A model generated the notes under the pieces. The model saw only the letters and a program-made list of their open reading frames with translations. It was not told the DNA's origin and did not search any database. From contig CAVPTA010000008.1 in the NCBI GenBank assembly GCA_963708645.1, positions 62,001 through 126,000 of the forward strand: DNA of 64,000 nt, given 5' to 3'. This document shows, one piece after another, positions 25,933-34,564 of the stretch. A program made the position numbers and the translations under genes. The first letter of the stretch is position 1. Each line of letters begins with the position of its first letter. The stretch is from RYN-133 sp963708645 (lineage in GTDB: Bacteria; Actinomycetota; Actinomycetes; Mycobacteriales; Jatrophihabitantaceae).

Positions 25933-26990
25933 TGGCCGGCGCTGGTGTTGGAGGCACACAGCGGCCCGTCCGCATCACCGACACGACCCTGCGCGACGGG
26001 TCGCACGCGATGAGCCACCAGTTCACCGAGGAGCAGGTGCGCGCGACCGTGCACGCCCTGGACGGTGCAGGCGTGGAGGTCATCGAGTGCAGCCATGGCG
26101 ACGGCATCGGAGGCTCGTCGTTCAACTACGGCTTCTCGCGCACCGACGAGATGACCCTGATCCGCGCCGCCGCCGAGGAAGCGACACAGGCGAAGATCGC
26201 GATCCTGCTGGTACCGGGCATCGGCACGATGGACGATCTGCGCAACGCTCGCGAGGCCGGCGCGTCGGTCGCACGAATCGCGACCCACTGCACCGAGGCG
26301 GACGTGTCGGTGCAGCACTTCGGCCTGGCCCGCTCGCTCGGCATGGAGACCGTCGGCTTCTTGATGATGAGCCACCGCACGAGTCCGGCCGAGCTCGCGC
26401 GTCAGGCGCGATTCATGGTCGACGCCGGCGCCGAATGCGTCTACGCGGTCGACTCGGCCGGCGCACTCGTGATGGACGAGGCGAAGTCGCGCGTCGAAGC
26501 CATGCACGCCGAGATCGGCACCGAGGCGCAGATCGGCTTCCACGGACACCAGAACCTCTCGCTCGGCGTCGCCAACTCCGTCCTCGCGTTCCAGACCGGC
26601 GCACGGCAGATCGACGGATCACTGTGCGCGCTCGGCGCAGGCGCGGGCAACTCCCCCACCGAGGTGCTCGCAGCGACCTTCGACCACCTCGGCATCAAGA
26701 CCGGCGTCGACGTCGGTGGCGTGCTCGACGCCGCCGAGGAGGTCGTGCGTCCGTACCTGCCCCGCTGGCCGAAGGCCGACCGCACCGCGATCGTGCAGGG
26801 CTGGGCCGGTGTGTACTCGTCGTTCCTGCTGCACGCCGAACATGCCGCCGAGCGCTACGGCGTTGCCGCGCACGAGATCTTGCAGCGCGCGGGCGAGGCC
26901 GGCTACGTCGGCGGCCAGGAGGACATGCTCATCGACATCGCGTTGCAGCTCGCGCAGGAACGCGACCTGGCGGCGACCGGCGCACGCTGA
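25932..26990 (+). CDS. hsaF: 4-hydroxy-2-oxovalerate aldolase (HsaF/MhpE/DmpG family)
   Basis: 352 residues, intact. Cleaves 4-hydroxy-2-oxo acids to pyruvate and an aldehyde that is passed to the dehydrogenase. Visible: RITDTTLRDGSHAMSHQF with the catalytic R-D pair and base histidine, VYAVDSAGALVMDE, metal-site FHGHQNLSLGVAN, and the C-terminal dimer-forming part PLP-like RWPKADRTAIVQGWAG that pairs with the dehydrogenase. The ATG overlaps the dehydrogenase stop (TGATG). Confidence 0.93.
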   Translation: MAGAGVGGTQRPVRITDTTLRDGSHAMSHQFTEEQVRATVHALDGAGVEVIECSHGDGIGGSSFNYGFSRTDEMTLIRAAAEEATQAKIAILLVPGIGTMDDLRNAREAGASVARIATHCTEADVSVQHFGLARSLGMETVGFLMMSHRTSPAELARQARFMVDAGAECVYAVDSAGALVMDEAKSRVEAMHAEIGTEAQIGFHGHQNLSLGVANSVLAFQTGARQIDGSLCALGAGAGNSPTEVLAATFDHLGIKTGVDVGGVLDAAEEVVRPYLPRWPKADRTAIVQGWAGVYSSFLLHAEHAAERYGVAAHEILQRAGEAGYVGGQEDMLIDIALQLAQERDLAATGAR

Positions 26991-27007
26991 TCAGGCACCC
27001 TGGACGG

Positions 27008-27649
27008 GTGAGCGATCGCGAGAGCCCATTGACCCGAGCGTGGAAGCGCGCCAAAGACAGCGCTCCGCGGCAGAAGGCGATCGCGACGACGATTCACGCC
27101 GTGCGGCGCACCAAGCCGCGCTCGGCGGCGATCGCGCGTGACGCCCTGATCGCCGAGGCTGCCAAGCACGGTGTCGACGACCTGTCCGAGAAGGAACTCG
27201 CGACGATGACCGACGCCGTCACGATGACCGTGCGAGAGGCAGCAACCGGCGCGGCGAGCAAGACCAAATCCCAGGCCAAGACGCTGTGGACGGCGTTGCA
27301 GACCTCGAAGCCGGCGTGGCTCGAGCTGCCCGACAACGTCGCGGCGCTGAACCTGCGCCACGACCAGCACCCGGTCGACGTCGAGATCGTGATCGAGGTC
27401 CCGAGCGTGGTCGAGCGCCTCACCGCCGACCTCGCCGCCGATGCGGACGGCGTGCGGACGTTCAACGTCTGGCTGGCGATCGACCCGACCACGACGGTGA
27501 CGGCAGTCTGCGTCGGCAACGAGCGGCTCGGACGGGTGCCGCAGACGCACGCGCCGGTGATCCGCGACGAGCTGCACCAGCGCCGGTTCTGGGTGCCGGC
27601 GAAGCTGGTCGATCAGACCGTCACGGTGCGGCTGCCCGATCACGCCTGA
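27008..27649 (+). CDS. Conserved-looking hypothetical protein
   Basis: 213 residues, soluble. The N-terminal third is basic and lysine/arginine-rich (AWKRAKDSAPRQKAIA), followed by a helical region with DDLSEKELATMTDAVTMTV, and a C-terminal domain of alternating strands (DVEIVIEVPSVVERL, FNVWLAIDPTTTVTAVCVG). GTG 27008 follows the aldolase stop by 17 bases, so co-transcription is likely, but I know of no role for it in the meta-cleavage pathway. Codon use matches its neighbours, so it is a real gene of unknown function. Confidence 0.75.
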   Translation: MSDRESPLTRAWKRAKDSAPRQKAIATTIHAVRRTKPRSAAIARDALIAEAAKHGVDDLSEKELATMTDAVTMTVREAATGAASKTKSQAKTLWTALQTSKPAWLELPDNVAALNLRHDQHPVDVEIVIEVPSVVERLTADLAADADGVRTFNVWLAIDPTTTVTAVCVGNERLGRVPQTHAPVIRDELHQRRFWVPAKLVDQTVTVRLPDHA

Positions 27650-27679
27650 GCGACCCTGCGGAGCCGGTCAAGGGCGTAG

Positions 27680-28471
27680 CTACTCGCCGAAGGCCGTCCC
27701 GGCGATCTTGCGGCCGGCGCCGGCCTGCGCCCAGAAGCCGTAAGTACCGCCCTCGAGCAGTTCGCGGCCGGCCTCGGCGAGCGCGCCGAACGCGGCGAAC
27801 GCGAACGCGCCACCCACCGAGATTCGCGCGACTCCGAGCTGGGCGAGCTCGGCAACCGGCGGAGCGGACGGCAGCGCCAGCACGTTCACCGGGCGATCGA
27901 CCTCGCCGATGAGCGTGCGCAGTTCGGACGTGTCGATGACCGCGGGCGCGTAGACCACGTCGGCCCCGGCTGCGGCGAAGCTCTGCAGCCGAGCGATCGT
28001 GTCAGCGAGATCCACGCGCTCATGCAGGTAGTTCTCGGCCCGCGCGGTGATCACGATCTGGCCCGCCGCTGCTTCGACCGCGGCCGCGATGCGCTCGGCA
28101 GCGAGGGCGGCGTCGTAGATCGCACTGCCGCTCCAGTCTTCGATGCTGCACCCGGCCAGCCCGGCGTCGACTGCTGCGCGCACTGTGGCCGTCACCTCGG
28201 CGGGGTCGTCGGCGAAGCCGTTCTCGAGGTCGGCCGACACGGGGACCCCGACCGCCGCCGCGATCTGCCCGCCGTGTGTGACGGCCTCATCGCGGCTGAC
28301 CGTCCCGTCGAGACGACCCAGCGTTGCCGCGAAGCCGCTGCTGGTCGTGGCCAGTGCGCGGAACCCCAGCGAGGTCAGCACGCGGGCCGACCCGACGTCC
28401 CACGGATTCGGGATCAGGAGTGGATCGCCCGGGACGTGCAACGCGCGGAATCGATCGGCAAGTTCACCCAT
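27680..28471 (-). CDS. Isocitrate lyase/PEP mutase superfamily protein
   Basis: 263 residues with the ICL/PEPM barrel pattern: LLIPNPWDVGSARVLTSLGF at the start, VPVSADLENGFADDP with the metal-binding acidic residues, GCSIEDWSGSAIYD, and VITARAENYL. The cysteine of true isocitrate lyases (KKCGH) is absent, so it is one of the small members such as oxaloacetate decarboxylase, carboxyPEP mutase-like or 2-methylisocitrate lyase-like enzymes; substrate undecided. It diverges from the ArsR gene across a palindromic operator, suggesting that regulator controls it. Confidence 0.85.
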   Translation of the reverse strand: MGELADRFRALHVPGDPLLIPNPWDVGSARVLTSLGFRALATTSSGFAATLGRLDGTVSRDEAVTHGGQIAAAVGVPVSADLENGFADDPAEVTATVRAAVDAGLAGCSIEDWSGSAIYDAALAAERIAAAVEAAAGQIVITARAENYLHERVDLADTIARLQSFAAAGADVVYAPAVIDTSELRTLIGEVDRPVNVLALPSAPPVAELAQLGVARISVGGAFAFAAFGALAEAGRELLEGGTYGFWAQAGAGRKIAGTAFGE

Positions 28472-28513
28472 GCCGCCAACGTAGGCATTGACACCGACAG
28501 CGTTCCTCGTATA

Positions 28514-28527
28514 CAACAATATCGTTG
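28514..28527. promoter_or_regulatory. Palindromic operator candidate of the ArsR-type regulator
   Basis: CAACAATATCGTTG is a near-perfect 14-base palindrome (one mismatched pair) in an unusually AT-rich gap between the divergent lyase-like gene and the ArsR-type gene. Position 20 bases before the ArsR start suits autoregulation. Confidence 0.55.
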
Positions 28528-28546
28528 ATAAACGGATTGGTTGATT

Positions 28547-28882
28547 ATGACGGACATGGATGAGCGGCTCGACCGGGCGTTCGGCGCCCTCGGCGATCCC
28601 GTGCGGCGGGCGTTGATCGCCCGGTTGTCGCGCGGGCCGGCGACGGTGAACGAGCTCGCCGAGCCGTTCGAGATCACCCTGCAGGCGATCTCGCGACACG
28701 TGCAGGTGCTGGAGGTGGCCGGGCTGATCACCCGCAGCCGCAACGGCCAGCAACGCCCGTGCCACCTCGACGCCGCCGCGCTCGAAGAGTTGACCAGCTG
28801 GATCGACACCTACCGGCTGCGCGTCGAAGAGTCCTACCGGCGCCTCGACGCGCTGCTCGAATCCACCGAGGAGAAGGCATGA
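28547..28882 (+). CDS. ArsR-family winged-helix regulator
   Basis: 111 residues. Typical small ArsR/SmtB fold: FGALGDPVRRALIARLSRGP, recognition helix LQAISRHVQVLEVAGLITR, wing with RNGQQRPCHLD. There is no cysteine-rich metal site, so the signal is probably not a metal. ArsR plus SRPBCC (AHSA1) gene pairs as here are common in actinobacteria and often respond to small organic molecules. ATG 28547 is preferred over the TTG two codons upstream. Confidence 0.9.
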   Translation: MTDMDERLDRAFGALGDPVRRALIARLSRGPATVNELAEPFEITLQAISRHVQVLEVAGLITRSRNGQQRPCHLDAAALEELTSWIDTYRLRVEESYRRLDALLESTEEKA

Positions 28883-29364
28883 ACAGCACGCAGCATCCGA
28901 CGAGCATCACCGCCACCCCGGGAACGCCGTTCCTCGAAGTGGTCCGCGAATTCGACGCGCCGCCCGACCGGGTGTGGCACGCAGCGACCGATCCCGACCT
29001 CGTCGTCCAGTGGCTCGGCCCGTACCGGAACGAGATGCGGCTCGAGGCCTGGGACGTGCGACCTGGGGGCAGCTACCACTACGTCCACGTCACTCCGGAC
29101 GGGCGCGAGGAACACTTCCACGGCGTCTACCACCAGGTGATCGAGAACGAACTGGCCATCCAGACCTTCGAGTGGGCCGGCGCACCGAACCAGGTGGCCA
29201 TCGAGTCGGTGCGCTACGAAGACCTCGGCGGCCGCACCCGGATGACGACGCGATCGGTGTTCCCGAGCGTCGAGGCGCTCGAAATGGCGGTGCAGAACGG
29301 GATGGAGCACGGCATCCGCGAGTCGATGGAACGCCTCGAGGCGCTCGTCATCCCCGCAACCTAA
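28879..29364 (+). CDS. SRPBCC/AHSA1-domain protein
   Basis: 161 residues of the START-like SRPBCC fold: VVREFDAPPDRVWHAATDPD at the N-terminus, then VQWLGPYRNEM, and the long C-terminal helix ending with MEHGIRESMERLEALV. The fold makes a deep hydrophobic pocket; ligand unknown. ATG 28879 overlaps the ArsR stop (ATGA), so the pair is one operon. Its stop codon overlaps the stop of the convergent transporter. Confidence 0.9.
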   Translation: MNSTQHPTSITATPGTPFLEVVREFDAPPDRVWHAATDPDLVVQWLGPYRNEMRLEAWDVRPGGSYHYVHVTPDGREEHFHGVYHQVIENELAIQTFEWAGAPNQVAIESVRYEDLGGRTRMTTRSVFPSVEALEMAVQNGMEHGIRESMERLEALVIPAT

Positions 29365-30890
29365 CCGGTGTTCGCACCCGACCGCTCGGACGGTGCCGCG
29401 ACACCGCACGGCCGCATCGGCGGCGCGCCCGGCTCGCAATGGGTCCCCGGCAGCGGGGCCTTCTCGCCACGATCGAGCACCGCGTCGTCGATGACGAACC
29501 ACGACAGCAGGCCGCCGAGCGCGCACAACACCGCCGCGATCAGCACAGCGTGGTGGAAGCCGGTGGCGAGCCTGCTCGGGTCGGCGTAGGCGGCCGAATC
29601 GATTCCCGCCACCCCCGGCAGCACTGCGACAGCGAGTAGGCCTGCCGTGCGCGCGACGTCGTTGTTGACGGCCGACGCGACGCCGACCTCGTGTGCCGGT
29701 GCGGCAGCCAGGACTGTCGCGGTCAACGGCGCCACGGTCAACGACAGCCCGAGACCGAAGATGACGACCGCCGGGAGCACGTCGACAAGGTAGGTGGACG
29801 AGGCGCCGATGCGGGCGAACAACGCCATCCCGCAGGCCGCGACGATCGGCCCGATCGTCATCGGCCGGCGCGGGCCGATGCCTTGGGCGAGCCGTCCCAT
29901 GCGCGCCGACAGCAACAACATCACGACCGTCACCGGCAGCAACGCGCTGCCGGCCTGCACCGGCGAGAACCCCGACACGCGCTGCAGCGCGAGCGGCAAC
30001 AGGAACAGCGCGCCGGCGAGTGCGGCATACACAACGAGCGTCACCATGTTGGCCCCGGTGAACTGCTTGCTGCGGAACAGGCTCAACGGCATCATCGGGT
30101 CGCGCACGCGCGCCTCGTTGAACAGGAAGCCGGCGAGAACGGCGATCCCCGCGAGCAGCGCCGCGATCGTCGGCGCTGTCCACCCCTCGCCAGGCCCCTC
30201 GGTGAGGGCATAGATGACCAGCGCCAATCCGAGGGCTGCACTCGCTGCGCCGACGATGTCGAGCTTGCCGCTCGCATCGGCGTCGCGGGTCTCCGGCACG
30301 TGCCGAGCGGCGACCAACACGACCGCGACCGCGAGCGGGAGGTTGATCAAGAACGCCAGCCGCCATCCCCACGGCGCCACTCCGACCAGCACGCCGCCGA
30401 GCACCGGGCCGATCGCCGAGGCCACACCGCCGAGGCCGGACCACGCGCCGACCGCTTCAGCGCGATCGTCCGGACGGAACACCGCCTCGAGGATTGCGAG
30501 CGATCCGGGCGTGAGCAGCGCGGCGCCGATCCCCTGCAACGCGCGCGTCGCGATCAGGATGTCGGCATTGGGCGCCAGGGCACAGCCGGCGGACGCGACG
30601 GCGAACCAGATCGTTCCGATGACGAAGATGCGCCGCCGGCCGAGCCGATCGCCGAGGCTGCCGCCGAGCAGCAGCAGGCCGGCCAGTGTGAGCGTGTACG
30701 CGTTGACGGTCCACTGCAGGCTGGTCAGGCCCGTGTTGAGGTCGACGCCGATGCGCGGAAGCGCCACGTTGACCACGGTGCCGTCGAGTTGCGCCATGCC
30801 GCTGCCGAGCACGGTGGCCAGCAAGACCCACCGTCCCTGGGTCGACTTGAACACGACGCCGCGATCCAGGGACGGTTGCACTCGTCCCAC
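29361..30890 (-). CDS. MFS drug:H+ antiporter, DHA2 (EmrB/QacA) type
   Basis: About 509 residues and about 14 membrane helices. DHA2 markers: LDGTVVNVALPRIGVDL in helix 1, GGSLGDRLGRRRIF in the 2-3 loop, and the motif C region GPVLGGVLVGVAPWGWRLAF in helix 5. Likely exports a toxic or metabolic organic compound. GTG 30890 or GTG 30881 could be the start; neither has a convincing ribosome site. It diverges from the small acetyltransferase gene. Confidence 0.88.
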   Translation of the reverse strand: MGRVQPSLDRGVVFKSTQGRWVLLATVLGSGMAQLDGTVVNVALPRIGVDLNTGLTSLQWTVNAYTLTLAGLLLLGGSLGDRLGRRRIFVIGTIWFAVASAGCALAPNADILIATRALQGIGAALLTPGSLAILEAVFRPDDRAEAVGAWSGLGGVASAIGPVLGGVLVGVAPWGWRLAFLINLPLAVAVVLVAARHVPETRDADASGKLDIVGAASAALGLALVIYALTEGPGEGWTAPTIAALLAGIAVLAGFLFNEARVRDPMMPLSLFRSKQFTGANMVTLVVYAALAGALFLLPLALQRVSGFSPVQAGSALLPVTVVMLLLSARMGRLAQGIGPRRPMTIGPIVAACGMALFARIGASSTYLVDVLPAVVIFGLGLSLTVAPLTATVLAAAPAHEVGVASAVNNDVARTAGLLAVAVLPGVAGIDSAAYADPSRLATGFHHAVLIAAVLCALGGLLSWFVIDDAVLDRGEKAPLPGTHCEPGAPPMRPCGVAAPSERSGANTG

Positions 30891-30927
30891 GGTAGTTTCG
30901 AAGGTCAAACTCCCGAAAGGCCCGTCG

Positions 30928-31218
30928 ATGGCAGCACCGGACATCTCTGTCCAGGACAACCCCGAACGAGCGCGATACGAGGTGTTCGTCGACGGCGACC
31001 TGGCCGGGTACAGCGCATACCGCGATGTCCGCGGCAGGCGCGTGTTCACGCACACGACGATCGATCCCGACTACGAGGGACACGGCGTCGGCAGTGCTCT
31101 TGCGCGTGCAGCACTCGACGACGTGCGCACGCGGTCTTTGCCGATCGTGGCGCGGTGCCCCTTCATCGCCGGTTACATCGACCGGCATCCCGAGTACGCG
31201 GATCTGGTCGAGAAGTAG
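30928..31218 (+). CDS. Small GNAT-like N-acetyltransferase (COG2388/YjdJ type)
   Basis: 96 residues, the size of the short GNAT subfamily. The acetyl-CoA loop is HGVGSALARAALDDV, preceded by FTHTTIDPDYEG, and the end has CPFIAGYIDRHPEYADLV, all typical. Substrate unknown; family members can acetylate small peptides or act in stress. ATG 30928 with AAAGG about ten bases upstream. Confidence 0.9.
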   Translation: MAAPDISVQDNPERARYEVFVDGDLAGYSAYRDVRGRRVFTHTTIDPDYEGHGVGSALARAALDDVRTRSLPIVARCPFIAGYIDRHPEYADLVEK

Positions 31219-31507
31219 GCGATCGCCTCTGGGACCGGAGGAGCCGCCGGACCTCTGACCTGCCCCCCGCGAAGCCAGCGGCCCGGCGGCCGTCTCGGTG
31301 CGCGCGTGCGCGCGGTTGGAAGTCGCCCGACGGGCCTGGTGCTAGAGGACAGCGAGCTGTCGTGATCGAAAGACTACGGTCCTGCGGGTCGGTCTGACGA
31401 CTGTGGCGAGAATTGCCCGGCGGTACCGACTGATTCTCGACAATTGCCGCGAACAATCGGTGAACGCGGACAATCTGCGCCGCTCACCCAGTCGGTAGGT
31501 TCGGGTC
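31219..31507. other. Intergenic stretch with no recognised feature
   Basis: This 289-base gap between the acetyltransferase and the FAD oxidoreductase contains no frame with coding character and no clear hairpin. The last 80 bases are AT-richer (AATTGCCGCGAACAATCGG) and probably hold the promoter of the next gene. Confidence 0.4.
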
Positions 31508-32740
31508 ATGTCCGACTCGTGCGACGTTGTCATTGTCGGTGCCGGCCTGACCGGGCTGGTTGCCGCACGGGTGCTGTGCGGTGCCGGACTCGAGGTCGTC
31601 CTGCTGGAGGCCGACGAGCAACCGGGCGGACGGGTGCGCACGGATCGGGTTGACGGGCTGCTGCTCGACCGCGGGTTCCAACTCCTCAACCCGAGCTACC
31701 CGCAGGCAGGTCGCAACTTCGACCTGCGATCGCTGCGACTGCGCACCTTCGGCGCCGGTGCCATCGTCGCGCACGGCACGCGGCGCTACCCGCTCGTCGA
31801 CCCGCGCCGCTCGCCGCGCGACGTGCTCAGCGCGGTGCAACTGCCGGTCGGGACGCTGCGCGAGAAGCTTGCGTTCGCGCGCTGGGCGATCGAGGTGGGA
31901 TTCGGATCGGCGGCGCGCATCAAGGCCGGCACCGACACCTCCTTGGCCGACGCGTTGCAGCGCCGTGGCCTGCACGGCGCGTTCACCGACGGGGTGGTGC
32001 GCACGTTCCTGGCCGGCGTGCTCGGCGAGGACGAGCTGCGCACCTCGCGCCAGCTGGCCGATCTGCTCGTCCGGTCGTTCGTCCGGGCAACGCCGGCGTT
32101 GCCCGAGGACGGCATGCAGGCGCTCCCCGACCAGCTGGCCCGGCTGTTGCCCGCCGGCGTGCTGCGCACGTCCGCACCCGTCACGTCGGTCACCGGAAAG
32201 CAGGTCGACAGCGCGGCAGGCCGCTTCGATGCGCGTGCAGTGGTGATCGCAACCGATGCGCGCATGGCGGCGCGGCTGCTCGGCGATGCCGAGCCCGCCA
32301 TGCGATCCCTGACGACCTTCTATCACCTCGCTGTCGACTCACCCGCCGCCCGGCCGATGCTGCACCTCGATGCAGATCGCCGCGGACCCGTGGTCAACAC
32401 CGCGGTGCTCAGCGATGTCGCACCGTCCTATTCGACGCGGGGTGCGCTCGTGTCGTCCACCACGCTCGGCGCGGACGGATCACCGCAGGCCGAACGCGAA
32501 GTGCGCCGCCACGCCGCACTCATCTACGGAGTCGACGCGCGGGCGTGGCAGCACGTGGCCACCTACCCGATCGCCGACGCGCTGCCCGAGACGCCGCCCG
32601 GCACCGCGTTGCGCCGGCCGGTCGAGCGCGGCGACGGCCTGTACGTGGCCGGTGACCACCGTGACACCGCCTCGATCCAGGGCGCCCTCGTGTCCGGACG
32701 CCGCGTCGCCGCGGCCGTACGCAGCGCCTTCAGCCGGTAG
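31508..32740 (+). CDS. FAD-dependent amine-oxidase/phytoene-desaturase-like oxidoreductase
   Basis: 410 residues. Rossmann FAD site VVIVGAGLTGLVAARVLCG, the GG doublet LLEADEQPGGRVRTD, and C-terminal FAD contact GLYVAGDHRDTASIQGAL place it in the NAD(P)/FAD-binding amine oxidase/phytoene desaturase superfamily. The substrate is unknown; there are no carotenoid genes nearby. Not co-directional with either neighbour at an operon distance: the convergent transporter ends 6 bases beyond its stop. Confidence 0.87.
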   Translation: MSDSCDVVIVGAGLTGLVAARVLCGAGLEVVLLEADEQPGGRVRTDRVDGLLLDRGFQLLNPSYPQAGRNFDLRSLRLRTFGAGAIVAHGTRRYPLVDPRRSPRDVLSAVQLPVGTLREKLAFARWAIEVGFGSAARIKAGTDTSLADALQRRGLHGAFTDGVVRTFLAGVLGEDELRTSRQLADLLVRSFVRATPALPEDGMQALPDQLARLLPAGVLRTSAPVTSVTGKQVDSAAGRFDARAVVIATDARMAARLLGDAEPAMRSLTTFYHLAVDSPAARPMLHLDADRRGPVVNTAVLSDVAPSYSTRGALVSSTTLGADGSPQAEREVRRHAALIYGVDARAWQHVATYPIADALPETPPGTALRRPVERGDGLYVAGDHRDTASIQGALVSGRRVAAAVRSAFSR

Positions 32741-32745
32741 CGCCC

Positions 32746-34485
32746 TCAGCCAGTGGTGGCGGCGACCCGGGGCGTCTCGTCCGGGACAACTTCGGAGTGC
32801 ACGTAGCGAGCTCCGCGCAGCATCGACGCGGCCGCGCCGATCAGCGACATGGCGACGGCAGCGGCGAACACGATCACCAGACCGTGGTGGAACGGTTGCG
32901 AGATCAGGTCCGGGAAGAACTCACGTCCGGTCAGCGTCGTGCGGTCACCTGCAGGCAGGCTGCTCAACGCGCTGTTGCCGACCAGGGTCTGCACCGGGTT
33001 GTAACCGAGGAACGCCGCGAACAGGCTGCCCACCGGCGGCGCGTTCGCAACGGTGTGCGCGATCGCCGGCGCGACATGGTGCGCCGTCAGTCCGCGGAAC
33101 AGTGTCGTCGGCAGGGTCGCGGCGAGCCCGGCGATCATCAGTGAGAAGAAGATGCCGATCGACAGCGACGATCCTGCGTTGAAGAACGTTCCGCGCATGC
33201 CGGACGCTGCTCCGCGCTGCCGCGACGGGACGCTGTTCATGATCGCCGTCGTGTTCGGCGCCGAGAATAGACCCGAGCCGATGCCGTTGAGGACGAGCAG
33301 CCCGGCGAAGGCCCAGTAGTCGAAGTCGACCGGCAGCAGCATCAACCCGACGAAGCTGGCGGCGACCATGAGCAGGCCACCAGTGGCGAACGTACGAGCA
33401 CCGAACCGGTCAGACAGCGCACCAGAGACCGGCCCGGCGACGAGGAACGCGACTGTCAGCGGCAGCAGGTAGATGCCCGCCCACAGCGGGGTCTGTTCGA
33501 AGTCGTAACCGTGCAGCGGCAGCCAGATGCCCTGCAGCCAGATGATCAGCATGAACTGCAGGCCGCCGCGCGCGATCGACGCGAGCAGGCCGGCGAGGTT
33601 GCCGGCCCAGAACGCGCGAATGCGGAACAACGACATCGCGAACATCGGTTCAGCGACCTTGGTCTCGACGATGCCGAACGCGACGAGAAGAAGCGCGCCG
33701 CCGATCAGCCCGGCCAGCACCCACGGGTTCGTCCAGCCCATTGTGTGACCGCCGTAGGGCTGAATCCCGTAGGTGATTGCAGCGAGCACGGCGGTCAGTC
33801 CGACGGCGAACAGCAGGTTGCCCCACCAGTCGATGCGAGCGCGGTGTCGTTCGCTGAGCTCGCGCAGACTCAGGTAGGACCAGATCGTCCCGGCGATGCC
33901 GATCGGCACCGACACGAAGAACACCGCGCGCCAATCCCATTCGGCGAGCAGTCCGCCGAGGATCAGGCCGATGAACGACCCGGCGATCGCGGCGACCTGG
34001 TTGATGCCTAGCGCCATCCCCCGTCGCTCGACGGGGAACGCGTCGGTCAGGATCGCAGTCGAGTTCGCGAACAGCATGGACGCACCGACGCCCTGCACCA
34101 GCCGCCACACGATCAGCCACAACGCGCCGCCACTGCCGTGCAATGGATCGAGTGCGAGCGCGATCGAGCCGACCGTGAACACGACGAAGCCTGCGTTGTA
34201 GATGCGGACGCGGCCGAACATGTCGCCGAGCCGGCCCAGGGTGACCACCAGCACCGCGGTGATGACGAGGAAGCCCATCAAGGTCCACAGCAGGTAGCCG
34301 ACGTTGCCCGGCGACAGCGGATCGAGCTGTATGCCTCGGAAGATCGCCGGCAGCGAGATGATCACGATGGACGCGTTCACCGTCGCCATCAGGACGCCGA
34401 GTGTGGTGTTCGACAGGGCCACCCACTTGTAGCGCGGGTGTTCGCGGTCGACGGTGAACTTGCGCGGGGTCGTGCTGGAAGTCAT
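32746..34485 (-). CDS. MFS transporter, DHA2-type, 14 transmembrane helices
   Basis: 579 residues, longer than average through a C-terminal loop before the last helix. Helix 1 has TLGVLMATVNASIVIISLPA, the 2-3 loop GRLGDMFGRVRIYN, helix 5 SFIGLILGGLLAEWDWR. Likely exporter of an organic compound. A perfect GTTAG-N5-CTAAC palindrome sits in the promoter 22 bases before the ATG, so a TetR- or MarR-type repressor encoded elsewhere probably controls it. Confidence 0.9.
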   Translation of the reverse strand: MTSSTTPRKFTVDREHPRYKWVALSNTTLGVLMATVNASIVIISLPAIFRGIQLDPLSPGNVGYLLWTLMGFLVITAVLVVTLGRLGDMFGRVRIYNAGFVVFTVGSIALALDPLHGSGGALWLIVWRLVQGVGASMLFANSTAILTDAFPVERRGMALGINQVAAIAGSFIGLILGGLLAEWDWRAVFFVSVPIGIAGTIWSYLSLRELSERHRARIDWWGNLLFAVGLTAVLAAITYGIQPYGGHTMGWTNPWVLAGLIGGALLLVAFGIVETKVAEPMFAMSLFRIRAFWAGNLAGLLASIARGGLQFMLIIWLQGIWLPLHGYDFEQTPLWAGIYLLPLTVAFLVAGPVSGALSDRFGARTFATGGLLMVAASFVGLMLLPVDFDYWAFAGLLVLNGIGSGLFSAPNTTAIMNSVPSRQRGAASGMRGTFFNAGSSLSIGIFFSLMIAGLAATLPTTLFRGLTAHHVAPAIAHTVANAPPVGSLFAAFLGYNPVQTLVGNSALSSLPAGDRTTLTGREFFPDLISQPFHHGLVIVFAAAVAMSLIGAAASMLRGARYVHSEVVPDETPRVAATTG

Positions 34486-34506
34486 GCGGATCCTTCACGC
34501 AGATAC

Positions 34507-34521
34507 GTTAGGCAAACTAAC
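34507..34521. promoter_or_regulatory. GTTAGGCAAACTAAC operator candidate
   Basis: A 15-base sequence with perfect 5-base inverted arms (GTTAG and CTAAC) around GCAAA in the short AT-rich promoter of the 579-residue transporter. Size suits a dimeric TetR/MarR-type regulator. No regulator gene is adjacent. Confidence 0.5.
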
Positions 34522-34564
34522 TATACGCTCGGACCGGGCTTCTGTCCGCTGCGGTCCGGAGTGG

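Noticed and set aside
29691..31397. Plus-strand open frame of 568 codons across the DHA2 transporter and acetyltransferase
   Set aside because: Antisense or out of frame to both real genes; composition of a GC shadow.
34507..34525. IdeR/DtxR iron box before the transporter
   Set aside because: The GTTAG and CTAAC halves are five bases apart here but one base apart in the DtxR/IdeR consensus.
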